Below are positions 34,001 to 45,267 of a stretch of DNA of 64,000 bases, one piece after another; the first letter of the stretch is position 1, and each line of letters opens with the position of its first letter. A program made the translations under genes and the position numbers. Below the pieces are notes generated by a model. The model was not told the DNA's origin and did no database searches. It was given only the letters and a program-made list of their open reading frames with translations. The stretch is from Cryphonectria parasitica EP155 (lineage: Eukaryota > Ascomycota > Sordariomycetes > Diaporthales > Cryphonectriaceae), in contig NW_024468912.1 of NCBI RefSeq assembly GCF_011745365.1, positions 3,472,001-3,536,000 on the forward strand, in the 5' to 3' direction.

Positions 34001-34206
34001 GCAGCGAGGTGTGGGGGAGGCGTGAAGGCGCGAGGGAGCGACTGGGGGCCGCCACCATCCTCATGTAGGTCGAGGGTCTGCGTGAAATCGGTCTCTAAAG
34101 CGAGAGAGTCGGATGTCTCCGGATCGAATGAGTCTGGCGCAGGGGCACCGACCGACTCCTCTAGATTGCGCGAGGGCTCGGCAAGGTCTACCGAGGGTCG
34201 CCGCAT
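31039..34206 (-). CDS. SOK1: SOK1 / TCP11 family protein
   Basis: T-complex-11 family; yeast SOK1 is a high-copy suppressor of protein kinase A loss, so a role near cAMP/PKA signalling is inferred. It is one intronless frame of 1055 aa. I start at the ATG at 34206 (MRRPSVDLAE); the longer frame begins with a TTG. Residues 1-110 are disordered and Ser/Pro-rich. About 110-240 is a long charged coiled coil (KERTISLSEERAIAAKEARE, KRELELQKMRQQMEERQAEA). An IQ-like CRLQTWWRATTKRQAV follows at about 265-280. The rest is the helical TCP11 domain, including DQRVMLATARILAICGLEKG, LGPEKGLRVIRQALFQARKE, and SREIHFCQLINVAAHIQQKL, through to the C-terminal third. A poly-Ser insert (SSSSSSSASSASS) is present. 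No break seen. Confidence 0.95.
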   Translation of the reverse strand: MRRPSVDLAEPSRNLEESVGAPAPDSFDPETSDSLALETDFTQTLDLHEDGGGPQSLPRAFTPPPHLAARFYRPSQNRRKDSAASSRRNSVCSVPSLSSSHGAAQLHSGPQSKHIANHQRRDAILKDRQKRLADRAAHVEKVRLRAARAKERTISLSEERAIAAKEARERNLNQIAAACAEEVKRAKAIAESTKGKRELELQKMRQQMEERQAEAERRREELRRQPQRARGSSLDSKKSVEALSPVGEVSTPEPRPLAEDAAVCRLQTWWRATTKRQAVNAFSQLGLTLDEFRDKHYDAATELIQDQRVMLATARILAICGLEKGKPDSVAQMGTVRLFLSAFLILGHPSQVLSNTYDLGEQDQGSSSSSSSASSASSPLRPRDDLANPLVQELVGKAKDLLITFENIVSRLTSLNNYTVPPSLADALPTAHACFERAFLNWQTRDKSALIDGMLKQLVELDALIDHVKETSVPAAVEEYKEAVAPNQQMFVVRIKKVLGPEKGLRVIRQALFQARKERAAKKKQRTDMRPRAAEESMTAESVMAELTPGEQQTTATITARQSVARPVGASAGTSPTSSSRSSVPQMAPQANLLPDNRVVMHELAINKEYRTSAQDFVDAESKALKPYLDGMRATMNGDALSREIHFCQLINVAAHIQQKLLRLVHPSNPLHSVVMDLLDIEQFKQTFRNGSFSYENFFSSMANLLPKLCAPVRDEQVKDLAENKLVQGSYVERLEALILFIDVMLSDFANLLLHMATPRLLRSAAQYEAKAFANAIHRGEHGLFAAETAWRAARSKVMVETARRDSENTTSQPKNRPTADKIYSHMLVGIFTQTSHIRYGQIPEMLQLDFKRIHKYGDLTRNMITAGGILLQCKNLLKRDVRAPWKTEATRIMTVLDTAESEEAAVNGVMAALEAGRSMPPAVKTHLRGFVQNLIAAHWQMVSATQPEANTTWDPTGHDPNQPVLRLLLKRLRDHLVAHLTAGSRKATNAAGEKLASSGLGEFMDRVRGMTDEMTKVGAVDREAHRPWWEQVAEKIESENAGGDVTMVGNAGPA

Positions 34207-36950
34207 GGTGGGCAAAACAAATTATGTGTAATTAGGATATCGCTTTGGTCAGATGGATATTTTGCGGCATTCGAGGAACCAGTAGGTCGACGGGACGACC
34301 GTGCGGTGATCGGAAATCGTGTCTGTCTGATATTTTTCTAGGTGATGATGAGGAATCGTCGTAGCTTGCTTGCACACAGGGATGACGGGTCGAGGGGCCG
34401 ACGAGGCGATGTTCTCGTCTCGTCTTGTCTAGGGTAGAATAGGAGTGGGAGTTTGCAGGTATTTTGGTGAGGGATGCAGACGCGGTCACGGGGTTCGTTG
34501 CCGGTTGAGGACGAGAATAATGACGGGTAACGATCGTGGTGGGCGTTTCGACGGCGGAGGTGCACAGGTCGTGAGGGAAGGATTGTTGCGGTCGCGCGCA
34601 GGGGAGGCAGGAAGGAAACACCGTCGAGGAGTTGAAGTGGATGGCGAAGATAACGGGTGGTTGAAGACCGAGTGTGCAGGAGGGGTGTCTTGTCTGGTCT
34701 CCCTTAGATAGAGAGGGAGGAGAAGGAGGAGGAGGAGGAAGAGGAGGAGGAGGAGGAGGAGGAAGAGGCTACGCAGGTTAGCGTCAGAGTACTTTGGGTA
34801 CGGCGATTGCATAGGCATGGGGCGTGCCAGCCGAAGGATGAAACCCGCGCGCCTCAGGCCTTGCTTGTCCCGTACTGGTCTCTCCTTCGATCACGTCTAG
34901 GCTGTTTATCATGCGTATTCGAAGGAACAAGAAGGAGGACAAAAAAAATATAAAAAAAATAAGCATGCAGTGTATGGTAGATTTTATTTTATTTTATGTT
35001 ATTTTAATTCTGATTTCCCTGCTCAAGTGTCTTCCATTTGACTGTGTTTGCGTTTGTCCTTTCAAGAAATCCTTGAGTCAGCTTTGAGCAAAGCAACTTG
35101 CTGCTTACGGATGCTTGTGGATGGGGAGAGAAGGCTGGGGAATGTGGCACTATGGAGAAGTACCCAAGTACTTTGGTACTGTTATGTAGTATTGTAGTGC
35201 TGCTACTGTACTGAAGTGATCGCCTACGTCTTACCCAATCACCACTATACACACCTCCGCCTTGCTCCTCCCCTCCCTCAACATAACATAACAAGTACAC
35301 ATGCAAACTCGCTCCGAGTCCTCATCGCTCCATCTTCTTGCCTCCCCAATGACTATCCCAGTCATCATTGCTGTTGGTCCATTTACAGGGGAACGAGGAT
35401 GGGTAGGCTCCACATCAAAACAGCCCTGAGTTGATGGCCTGCATGCGATTTCCACCTCGTTGCAGGGGGTCTGAGTCCACCCTCGGGGGAGTTCATCTGC
35501 AACGATTATGTCAGCCTTATCCTCCAATCCTATTGTCCCTGGTCTGGCTTGCTGTGCATGGCACGATACTATGTACATGAGCACTGAAAGCACAAAACCA
35601 ACACAATATGGATTAGGCCCGATCATGCGTTGTTGCATAGTGTTACCGTAGCAGGAGTAGTTAAGACGGAAGGAAAGGAGAGGCAAATCACACAGAGAGA
35701 GATAGGAACGTGACAATAGGATCGTGATTGTCGGGACCGAGGCAAGATTGTCCGTTCCATCTCACGAATACTCTCAGCCTTGGCAGGGTAATAGAAACCA
35801 AGAGTCAAAAGGTCTATGGGATCTTGTCTCGAAGGGACATCATCGTCCGATTCGTTCGGGCCTAGCTCGCGAGCCAGCTGAGGTTTGGAGGACCGACCCG
35901 CGGGCCCGCATACTTGCTACCAAAATATGCAACCTTGACCTTGAGAGCAGTTGACGGATCGCGTGCCGATCGCGATGATCTCTTCTAATTGCTGCGGCTC
36001 TCATCAACCGTTGCAACGCGTCGAGCAGTTTAGTGCCGCCGCCGCCGGAAACGTGAGACATCGTCCTCCACCTCCTCTTCCACCCTTCAAAACTGGGGAG
36101 GTGGGGCTACCTGCCATAACAGCAGCTTTTGCAACCTCCTAAATACGGCAGGTCATTGCTTCCCTCCCTCTTCTCGCCGCCAACGTACAGGACTAGTCTT
36201 AGAAGAGGACAGGTGATCTCTGGGAGGGGCGATGCAAGCCTTTCCCCCTATTGTCTATCCCACGCAGAGGCCGCTTCGTCGTCGTCACTACGACTGGCAG
36301 CAAGAACAACCTATGCTGCTGCCACTGCTACTACTGTATCTTGGGTAAAGACCGTTGGCTGGGTCACCCACGGCGTGGGATTGCGCTGTTCACACCTGCG
36401 CGCACACCACTCGGGCGCAGGAAGGAACAGAATTGTCAGCCCTACTTCTGGATCAGATGTTCGTAACTGCTTGCAGGGTCAGCTGTTCCTTGACCTGTCG
36501 TTCGAGGCCTTTTGGGGTCGGTCGTGATGGTGGGTGGGACAGCCCTTTTCTGTGCGAGGGCCATGCTTGGCCCCTCCAGCTAGCCAACAGCCAGACCTGT
36601 TGATAGCCTCAGTTAGCTGCCCTCGTGGCTTTTTTCTTTCTTTCTCTTTTCTCTTCAGCGCATAGCAATATAAGCCACTTTTGCCCTCGCATATTTTCAG
36701 CATAAGTACCGGTGGTGGCGCCCTGGCAACAGCTCCGGTTAGCTCTTTCCCGCGACGCGCCAACAGCTCCAGCTCTAGTCCGAGCTCCTGCCCAAGCTCG
36801 AGTCCGAGCCCAAGCTCCAAGCTGCAGCTCCACATCTCCTCCCACTGCCGCCACTGTTTAACTAACCGCGGGGTCCACGCAACTTGTGTTGAAGACGTCC
36901 ACGCTGGAAGCCCCTCAATACAAATCCAGCTCACCGCCAGCAGCGCAGCC
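34207..36950. other. Intergenic, about 2.7 kb: divergent promoter of SOK1 and the M1 aminopeptidase
   Basis: No supported gene. Features are a GGA/GAAG triplet tract at 34715-34766, AT-rich DNA at 34940-35010 and a repetitive AGCTC/GAGCC-rich leader at 36740-36830. A 161-codon minus-strand frame at 35231-35716 has no recognisable content. The aminopeptidase frame stays open upstream of its ATG back to 36681 but lacks an ATG. Confidence 0.5.
34715..34766. repeat. (GGA)n purine triplet tract
   Basis: Imperfect GGA/GAG repeat, about 50 bp, all purine on the plus strand, so pyrimidine in the SOK1 promoter orientation. Confidence 0.85.
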
Positions 36951-39807
36951 ATGACTGACCGGAACATACTGCCAGACTACTTCAAGGCTGGTCACTATGA
37001 CCTGGCTTTGGATAGCCTCGAATTCAAGAATTGGACCTACAATGGTATTGTGACGTAGGTGGATTATCCTCCTCTTTCTCTGTTTGTCTCTGTTTCACTC
37101 TCAACATCGGCCCCGAGTCACCTGCGCTGCAAGACCTGGTTAGTTTGAATAAAAGAAAGGAGATAGTGGAAGCTCACCGTTACTTGAAGCATTACTGGAA
37201 ACTTCGTCAAGCCCACCAGGGAGGTTGTCCTCAATGCCATTGAGCTGACCCTCGAGACCGCAACGGTCGAGGTCGAGTCCGGCAAGGCCACCACCTCCTA
37301 CACGGCAGCTAACATCCACTATGATGCCAAAGCCCAGCGTGCCACTATTCTCTTTGATGCAGAGCTGCCAGTGTCCAAGGCCGCCCTCACCATCAAGTTT
37401 CAGGGTATTGTCAACCATGACATGGCCGGCTTCTACCGGTCTCAGTACAAGCCCGCTGTCCCGGCTGCGGCCTCGGTGCCACGAGATGACGAGTGGCACT
37501 ACATGCTGAGCACCCAATTCGAGAGTACGGATGCTCGGCGTGCCTTTCCCTGCTTCGACGAGCCGAACCTGAAGGCCACCTTCAACCTCGCCATCGAAAT
37601 CCCCGATGACCAGGTCGCCCTCAGCAACATGCCTGTCAAGGACACCGTGCCTGTCGGGACCGGGAAAAAGCAGGTGATATTCGAGACGACGCCCATCATG
37701 AGCACCTACCTGCTTGCTTGGGCCGTCGGCGACTTTGAGTACATCGAGGCCTTCACCGACCGTCGGTACAATGGCAAGCAGGTCCCCGTCCGCGTCTACA
37801 CGACCCGCGGCCTGGTAGAGCAGGGCAGTTGGGCCCTGTGGCATGCCCCCAAGATCATCGATTTCTTCTCCGAGGCTTTCGATATCGATTACCCGCTGCC
37901 CAAGAGTGACATTCTCGCCGTCCACGAGTTTACCGGCGCGATGGAAAATTGGGGTCTTGTCACCTACCGCATAACTACCGTCCTGTTTGACGAGGAGAAA
38001 TCCGACTCTCGCTTCCGTAACCGTATCGCCTATGTTGTGGCGCACGAGCTCGCCCACCAGTGGTTTGGCAATCTCGTGACCATGGACTGGTGGGATGAGC
38101 TGTGGCTGAACGAGGGCTTTGCCACCTGGGCTGGCTGGCTCGCCATAGACCATCTGCATCCTGATTGGGAGGTATGGCCTCAATTCATCAACGAGGGCTA
38201 CGAGACAGCCCTGAAGCTGGATGGTCTGCGCTCTTCCCACCCGATCCAAGTCCCCGTACGTGATGCGCTGGACATCAACCAGGTCTTTGATGCCATCAGC
38301 TACCTAAAGGGATGCTCCGTCATCCGCATGCTGGCCAACCATCTCGGAGTGAAGACCTTTATGAAGGGTGTATCGATCTACCTCAAGAAGCACCCTTACA
38401 GCAATGCCAAGACGCAGGCCCTCTGGGAGGCCCTGACTGAGGCCTCGGGCGTGGACGTTCCAGCCCTGATGAAGCCGTGGATCGAGGAGATAGGCTTCCC
38501 TGTCCTGACCGTGGCTGAGGAGCCTGGTCAGATCACCATCAAGCAGTCGCGTTTCTTGTCCACTGGTGATGTCAAACCCCAGGACGATACCACGACCTGG
38601 TGGGTTCCCCTCGCATTTGAGGGCAAGACTGGTGCGCAAGGCGTCCAGTCCCTTGCCTTGACGACCAAGGAAGACACTATCCGTGATGTCGATGATGAAT
38701 TCTACGTAATCAACAAGAATGCTCCCGCCTTCTACCGAGTCAACTATCCACTGGCGAGGCTGCAGAAGCTTGGCAGCCAGCTCGACCGCCTGAGCACTGA
38801 AGACAAGATCTCCATCACTGGGTCCGCCGCTGATCTTGCGTTCTCTGGCTACGGCACAACGCCAGCCCTGCTATCCTTCATTCAGAGCCTCAAGAATGAG
38901 ACCCACTTCCGCGTACTGAGCCAGGCTCTCGATTCTATCAACCTGGTCAAGTCCATCTTCGACGACGACCAGACTATCAAGACGGGGCTGGAGAAATTCA
39001 CGCTGCGCCTGATCGACAACGTCTTAAACAAGGTGGGCTGGGATTTCCCTGCCGGTGAGGACTTCAACAGCGGCCTGCTGCGGAAGCGATTCCTCCTCGC
39101 AGCTGGTGCCAACGGGCACCCGGGGTAAGCATCTTGACTTAGCTCATCCACTTGACGCGCAATCTGATTGGCTAACCCGCCTCAGCGTTACTGAGGAGGC
39201 GCTCAAGCGTTTCGCCGCGTATTCTGCCTCGCCCCAAGATAACCCGCTGCACGCTGACCTGCGTAGCCCGGTGTATCGTATCGCTCTCAAGTCCGATCCA
39301 GCCAAGACCGCTGCCTTCCTCAAGAATGAGTGGTATACGGCTCCCGCAGTGGACAGCCAGGACCTGTGCCTGGGCGTCCTCGGGACCTGTACGGATGAAT
39401 CCGTCATCACTTCCACGCTCCTGCCGCTCCTGTTCAACATCTCGCCGCCCGCACCAGCCTCCGACTGCATTCCGGCCAGCGACATGGACTTCCTCTCGGG
39501 TGGTCTAGCCAACAACCGTGTCGGTCGGCCGTTGCTTTGGAAGTTCATCAAGGAGAATTGGAGTCAGATCGACCAGAAGGTTGGCGGGAACCCAATTCTT
39601 TTGGACCGTTTTATCAAGGTCTCTTTGAGCAAGTTTACCTCGTATAAGGACCTAGAGGAACTCGAGGCGTTCTTCAAGGATAAGGACACCACGGCGTTCA
39701 ACCGAACGCTGGAGGCAGCGAAAGACAGTGTGCGGGGCCGTGCAGCATACCGGGAGAGAGATGCTGCGGTTTTGAAGGAGTGGCTGGTTGCCAATGGTTA
39801 CGCTTGA
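36951..39807 (+). CDS. APE2: M1 family zinc aminopeptidase
   Basis: Puromycin-sensitive-type aminopeptidase (yeast Ape2/Aap1 class) that trims N-terminal residues from peptides in the cytosol or periplasm. Exons are 36951-37054, 37190-39124 and 39186-39807, 886 aa, the usual length. Introns are 135 and 61 bp; the first junction is inside a Thr codon (GIVT-ITGNFVKPTREV) and the second inside Gly. The substrate-anchoring GAMEN motif is at 284-288. The zinc site is HELAH at 320-324 with the third ligand Glu343 in LNEGFATW, exactly the expected spacing. The C-terminal third is the ERAP1-like helical domain, ending EWLVANGYA. I chose the ATG at 36951, which has a good context (GCAGCCATG) and gives the normal start TDRNILPDYFKAGHYDL. 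The upstream frame is open, Ser/Pro-rich, and has no ATG. Confidence 0.97.
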
Positions 39808-40213
39808 GGTGTAGTATGAAACAGCGGGTAGCCTTTGGTGAACAAAACATCACTGATGAAGAAAAGGCACATACAGTGATATCACAGCCTTTCAAGCAAT
39901 GTTGTTGAATATGTTTCTTGCTTCTCAGGTTCGTTCAAATGCTGGCATATATGTGTTTAAGACTGCCTCTGGTCCTTCAACCACCGGATGAGAGTTTGTT
40001 TCCAGTTTGATTACTGTCAGTCCAGGATTTTACCCCTCTTCTGCCTTCTGTTTTTCCTCTCTACTTGTTGCCCATACCTAACGCCATGCTATGCTTTTTT
40101 GTTTTCAAGCCCAGAACCCAATTCCCAATGCAGAATTCCCAAAGTTACAAGATGCTGAATCAAACACGCCCACTCGCTATGCTGATTATGCCCATATGTT
40201 GGGCCCCCTGGAG
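39808..40213. other. Convergent intergenic spacer, 406 bp
   Basis: Shared 3' flank of the aminopeptidase and the 2EXR gene; no feature recognised. Confidence 0.6.
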
Positions 40214-41446
40214 CTACTTGTCTTCAGCAACCAGCACCCTCACCCCCTTGAACGCAGCCTGCTTCTGTCCCTCGCCAAACCAGTTTCCCTGCTGCAGCCT
40301 CACCACCTCGCCAAACATCTCCGCAAACACGAAAGCCGGATGGCGCTCGTGCCAACCCAGCTTCTCGAGATCAAACACCTCCCGCCATACCCTGTCCGCT
40401 CCGTGGATCACGTCCCCCTTTCGCTGCAGCTCGCGTTCCCACCAGTCTCCCCCCTCTGTCTGCCCGCCAGCGCGGCTGTGGAGGGCCCGGTACAAACCGC
40501 CTTCCCTGCCCATCAGCTCCTTTGCTATCCCTGCGCCCGCACGTGGGTACCGACCTGCGCTGTAGTCGACCAAGTACAGCACCTCGAGGTCGTTCTGCAG
40601 CGTGCATACCAGGAAGACGACATCCTGCACCAGCCTGTGCTGCTGCTCCGCCAGTTCGGGCCAGATCTGCGACACATCGATGGCCACACGCCGCGCGCCG
40701 TGCAGGGCCGCCGCGAGCTCCCGCGACCAGCAGGACCTGAAGATGGCGCTTAGGGGCGCGGAACCAGCCGTGTTGGTGGGCAGCGGCGTGTCGATGTCCA
40801 TGGCGGAATCGGAGTCCGGCTCCATGAGGTTCGTGACAGGAGAGGTGAGGAAGCGCAGGTGCAGCACGTCAGCTGCGTTGTTGTACGCGATCCTCCCGCC
40901 CCCTGGCAGCTCGACGACTGCGCGGTCGGATACTGGTACGGCGGCCTGGGCCCTGGCGACGGCGCCCGCGGCGTCGGTGCAGGTGGCTCGAAGGGCATTG
41001 CGGAACCTGTACATGCTCGGATCGGAGGTGAAAGGCCGTGCTCCGGGGAGGGCCATGTGAGCAGCCGCATCGGGCGCCATGTCGAAGGCCTGGATCGACA
41101 CGCCCGCTCCCGCCTCTGGTTGCTGCTCCTGCTCCATGGCTGCGGCGGCGGCGGCGATGTTGCTGTTGAGCTTGCGGGGCGGCGAGGCGGAGGGCTTGCG
41201 GACCTTGCCGGACGAGGAGCACCGGCTTCGGGACCGACGGTGGGAGGAGATCTTCCGGGTCAGGGGGTTGCTGACAGCCGTGTTGGTTGTCTGTGTTGGT
41301 GGCGGTGAGGAGGACGAGGGCGCATGCACGTCGAACATGTGCATGTGCATGCTTGGCTGGGTGGCCGCGGCAGATTCCCAGATCTGCAGCTGGAGCTCAG
41401 CGGGGAGGAGGGAGAATTGTGGGAAAGTGTTTAGTAGGGAGGCCAT
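40214..41446 (-). CDS. 2EXR-domain protein
   Basis: Fungal protein of the 2EXR type, an expanded ascomycete group of unknown function whose N-terminal motif resembles a degenerate F-box. One uninterrupted frame of 410 aa starts at the ATG at 41446. Residues 8-25 read FPQFSLLPAELQLQIWES, the family signature. A disordered insert follows (about 35-115: Ser/Pro, RKISSHRRSRSR, poly-Ala, Gln/Glu). The second half carries the other conserved parts, such as NALRATCTDAAGAVARAQA, a beta strand RIAYNNAADVLHLRF and CWSRELAAALHGARRVAIDV, then a long C-terminal helical part. The substrate-adaptor role is only inferred from the F-box-like resemblance. No intron is needed and nothing looks broken. Confidence 0.85.
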   Translation of the reverse strand: MASLLNTFPQFSLLPAELQLQIWESAAATQPSMHMHMFDVHAPSSSSPPPTQTTNTAVSNPLTRKISSHRRSRSRCSSSGKVRKPSASPPRKLNSNIAAAAAAMEQEQQPEAGAGVSIQAFDMAPDAAAHMALPGARPFTSDPSMYRFRNALRATCTDAAGAVARAQAAVPVSDRAVVELPGGGRIAYNNAADVLHLRFLTSPVTNLMEPDSDSAMDIDTPLPTNTAGSAPLSAIFRSCWSRELAAALHGARRVAIDVSQIWPELAEQQHRLVQDVVFLVCTLQNDLEVLYLVDYSAGRYPRAGAGIAKELMGREGGLYRALHSRAGGQTEGGDWWERELQRKGDVIHGADRVWREVFDLEKLGWHERHPAFVFAEMFGEVVRLQQGNWFGEGQKQAAFKGVRVLVAEDK

Positions 41447-42286
41447 TTTTGTTTTTGTTTGTTTTGTTTGTTGTGTTTATATGAATCGAATATGTCGGAT
41501 TGTGTAAGAGGAGGAAATATTGGTGATCCTCTTTTGTTGGGTAGCCAGCCTCGTTTGTCTTTGGTTCGATTTAAATTTAAAAATTGATCATTCAGAAATT
41601 AAGAGATTAATCTCTAGCAGTCGTTTTACAACAGCGCCGGGCTGAAGAAAGAGACAAGAAAAGAAAAGAGAAGGGAGGAGGTGGGAAACGAGGGTGTCGT
41701 GTAAAAGGACACAGGACAAAAAGGGAAAGAGAAAACAAAAGAAAAAAGAAAAGAAAATAGAGAGAGAGAAATCCAACGACCAATTCCCCAGCTCAATTAT
41801 TTTCGAAGGCGCAAGCAAATGCCGATTAGCAAAGCAGACCTTCTATTACCCCTTTCCTGACAATCAATCCCTTTTCCAAAAGGAAACAAAAGGAATAAAA
41901 CGATTGGAAGTGGAATGAGAAGAAAAAAGATGCAAAACAAAACAAAAGAGAAGAATACACTGTATCATAAAATAAAAAAATAAAAAAGCCAAGACCATCT
42001 CCTCCGATCCGAGTGGGAAGAAGAGCACGGCGGCCGAGTTTAATGGAAGGTCTTGGCCCTTGTTTCCCCCTCCGGCCGCCGGTGGGTCCTAAACAGGAAA
42101 CAAAAAATAGAAACGCACCAAATCTGTTTTGTTTACTTGTATCTTTCTTGTTCTTCTTCCTCTTCTTGATTATTCTTATTTGGGGGTGAGATTTGGCTGG
42201 GTTGCTTTTACAACCCGTTCCAGGCCCAGCGGACGAAACACGCCGACCCGGGCTCCCGGGCCCCAGACCGCCTTACTACTGGACTG

Positions 42287-42325
<39 letters not shown>

Positions 42326-44298
42326 GTACTGACGGCAGTGTGTGTGAAACCCTTGCCTACTGTGGATTGCTGGATGACTGGCTTTGGGCTGACATGCGTT
42401 GGAACGGCCCGCTGTCTTGGCCGAGGGGGGGGGGGGCAGGGGAGGGGGGAGCAATGGCCACCAACTGATCTGCTGGTTCTTGTTCAACACCTTACCTACC
42501 ATGGTAAGTAAGCATGCCTGCTCTGCTAAGTTCAAACCCCCCCTTGCTGCTGACTTACATATGATTTTCATAGGTCCTGGCGGGCGCGTCCGATTGTTTA
42601 GTGTTATGTCAGCTCAGAAGAGACCACAGGGCCCTGGGAGTCTTTTCCTTTCTACTTTTTGCTATTATTATAGAAGGTGTGTCGGGGCTGAATGGTAAGG
42701 TGCGCGGGGTTAGGGCCATCCCTCTGCAGGCGGCCCGAGACACGAGGTCGCGCGGGGATGACAAAGATAGATTTGACAATTGTCCTGTTCATCTTGTTTT
42801 TTTCTTCTTTTTTTTTCTTGCTTTTATTTTTTTCATGTGGGTGCATATGTGTATTGCTTGGCGATTATACCTTGTCAGAAGGTTATCTTTATGCATCCGG
42901 CGATCTGGGATGGTGGTGTGGTGTGTGCCTTTGCGCTGGTAGGGTATCGCAGGACATGAGAATAGGCTATGTATTATCAAGAGGTAGATAGACGGAGGAC
43001 AGACTTCTTTTCCCATTGAATAGGTATTATTTCCTGTCATTACAGTACATGGAGGAGCAGGGTGAATATACTGTGAGGTGGAGACTGAGATCTTCCCTGG
43101 GCTGTCAACGGAGTATCGTTCTCGGAGCAATCACTGAGGCCATTCATTCACTTCTCAATCGCCTTGTAAGTTGCAAATGACTTGGGCTTGGACATGCATC
43201 CAGAGTAATTACCAAAACTCCGTTCGAGAGACTCCTCTCTGTTTCTGGGGAAACAAACCTCTAGAAAAAACATAATAATAATCCAGGGTTGACGGGTCTT
43301 GAAGGATTGTCTTGTCATCATGGTGCGCTTTTGGAAATGGGGCTTGTGTTCCCAAAGGATCATGGTGATAAGCTTTCGGGTCTAGTGGGTCTAATGCGAC
43401 CATGCGTCTTTGCTTGCAGAACCAGGATTCAGCATTCGAAAGACCTAGCCTCGTTCTAAATATTTCCTTTTCCTTTTCCTTTCTAGAAAGCTTTAATTGC
43501 CTTGTATTATTATTGGCCAGGTTCCTGCGGAATTCAGATTCGATAACCACTGCTACTTGTTCATATGATATATTCTAGTGCAGCTCGATTTGGGTATATT
43601 GATCAACCCTAAGTGGACCGACGGCCGCTGACACAGGAAGCAACACTCAAAATATAACTTGAATCATAAATCGAGTTTAGGTATAGTATGCGTAAAAGCT
43701 CGTCCAGAATTCATAGCTCAGTGTAACTGTAGCTAAATTTGACTTGGGGTAAGAACTCACATGACCTGCTTCTATTCTATGCTATAATGAGGCTCGGGCT
43801 GTTCTTGATGACTTGGACGTGTGTGCAACGGGAATCTGATGATGATTATGCAGGAATTCCATCTCAACTTCTCCGAGACAAAGTTGAATACAAGTTCAAC
43901 AGCACAGACGAGCGAACTGGCCATTACTTTTCGACAAGGCCTGCATTTCCATTGGACGACCACGCTGCCTTCCCTCATCTGTGCCCCGGCCCAGACTAAT
44001 TGTACAAGAAGACGGCGTGGTCGAGGGGGGCGAAGTACAAATTGGAAACAATCAAAGGCAGCGCCGTTTGATGACGAGGCTCGAAAACACAGGGGATATC
44101 CAGTCTCAATGTGCAATTGGACAACAAATAGATTTTTCCAGTCAGTATTTTCCACAAATTATATGCATACGTTTCTAAGTCTTGTGCACGAGTTGCCAAT
44201 GCGTAGTACTGAGGTACTGCAATGCTTTGACCATGTCATTGCAATCTTTTGTCTTTTTTTAAAGATCTACAGCCATCCTGTAGTTTGGAGGTGATCTT
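41447..44298. other. Intergenic, about 2.85 kb, nothing recognised
   Basis: Upstream of the 2EXR gene and downstream of the membrane-protein gene. It contains the CT microsatellite at 42295-42324, a G-run at 42426-42435, purine-rich AAAGAAAA tracts at 41650-41960 and scattered ORFs of under 160 codons without domains. No RNA gene was found. Confidence 0.5.
42295..42324. repeat. (CT)15 microsatellite
   Basis: Uninterrupted CT dinucleotide repeat of about 15 units in intergenic DNA. Confidence 0.95.
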
Positions 44299-45267
44299 TC
44301 AAATCTCAACCTGTAGCCCATCACCTTCTACCACTCTGGCTTCGTCGTACCTCTGTTTCTTCTCCCTGAGAAGGTTGAAATCTACATAACCCGAGGCCAG
44401 GATAAGCCTCTTGCAAGGGTTACTGTCAGACATCCTAATTCATCAAGTAAATTGGTCAGTGAAGAAAAAAGAAACCCATGAAAAAAGTTGGCTGATGATC
44501 TGAAAAAGGAAAAAAATCCGTAACACTCACCCAAAGACAGCCTCAGCAACAGCACGCTCCATAATCAAGAAGCCTGCCAGCAAAACCAAGGACGCAGGCA
44601 CCCCAGCCGGGACCCCAGCCTCCCACAAACCCAAAGGCAAAGACAGGACCATCGTGACCTCAAAACTCGCCACGGTGTTCTTCGGCTGCGCCAGACGAGG
44701 GTCGACTAAGCCAAGAAGCTCCTTGATGGCCCGGAACGAGGCGAACCAGTTCATAAACTTGACAGAAGCGCGGAAGAAGACCTGGCCTCCGCCACCACCG
44801 CTGCATCGCTGCACCCACGAGGCGCCAAAGACCGCCGCGTGCATAAGGACGGAAACCTGGAAGCCCGCCCTGACGACGGGGATGCTCTGCGGGACGCTCG
44901 CCCGGTGGGCCTCCAGAAAGAAGGAAGAGATGTTGAAGACGGCGAAAAGGAGTAAGTCTGGGAGCTCCGGGCAAGGCCATGTGCGGGTGGCGGCGTAGCG
45001 CGCGTGGTAGCGCAGGACCAGCAGGAACGCAGAGAAGATGTGGATCGTGGTTGTAAAAGGCGGGTAGTTTCGATGGCGTGCGAATTTGGGCGAGGTGTAA
45101 CGGAAGGTGCTTGTAAGGAAAGGAGCATAAGTGAGGAGGACCCAGAGCATTTCGAGCTCTGGGCGATACCGCGCACAGAGATTCTGAATATAGGGCAGCC
45201 CGGAGATGATGTTATCCACATCGGGAGAACCCAGTAGAGGGCTTCCTTCTTGATGTGTCGAGTTCAT
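44299..45267 (-). CDS. Unrecognised multi-pass membrane protein
   Basis: I do not recognise the family. Exons are 45267-44531 and 44434-44299, 290 aa, with a 96-bp phase-2 intron (GTGAGT donor, CACTGACC branch region, AATTAG acceptor). Exon 2 reads on as GMSDSNPCKRLILASGYVDF and ends in a natural stop, which supports the model. Hydrophobic segments likely to span the membrane: LEMLWVLLTYAPFLTSTF, TTTIHIFSAFLLVLRY, LPDLLLFAVFNISSFFLEA, VRAGFQVSVLMHAAVFGASW and VPASLVLLAGFLIMERAVAE, so five or six spans. A Gly-rich turn (CSGGGGGQVF) lies between two of them. Several Arg/His sit next to aromatic residues in the loops (FRYTSPKFARHRNYPPF). Organelle location is unknown. A plain read-through of the donor would end at Gly, one codon later, so the second exon matters only for the C-terminus. 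Confidence 0.75.

Noticed and set aside
35231..35716. 161-codon minus-strand frame with a possible signal-like segment
   Set aside because: Could be a small secreted protein, but there is no supporting family, intron or clear end; too weak to annotate.
37140..38249. 369-codon minus-strand frame in the aminopeptidase
   Set aside because: Antisense to GAMEN and HELAH exon; a typical high-GC shadow.
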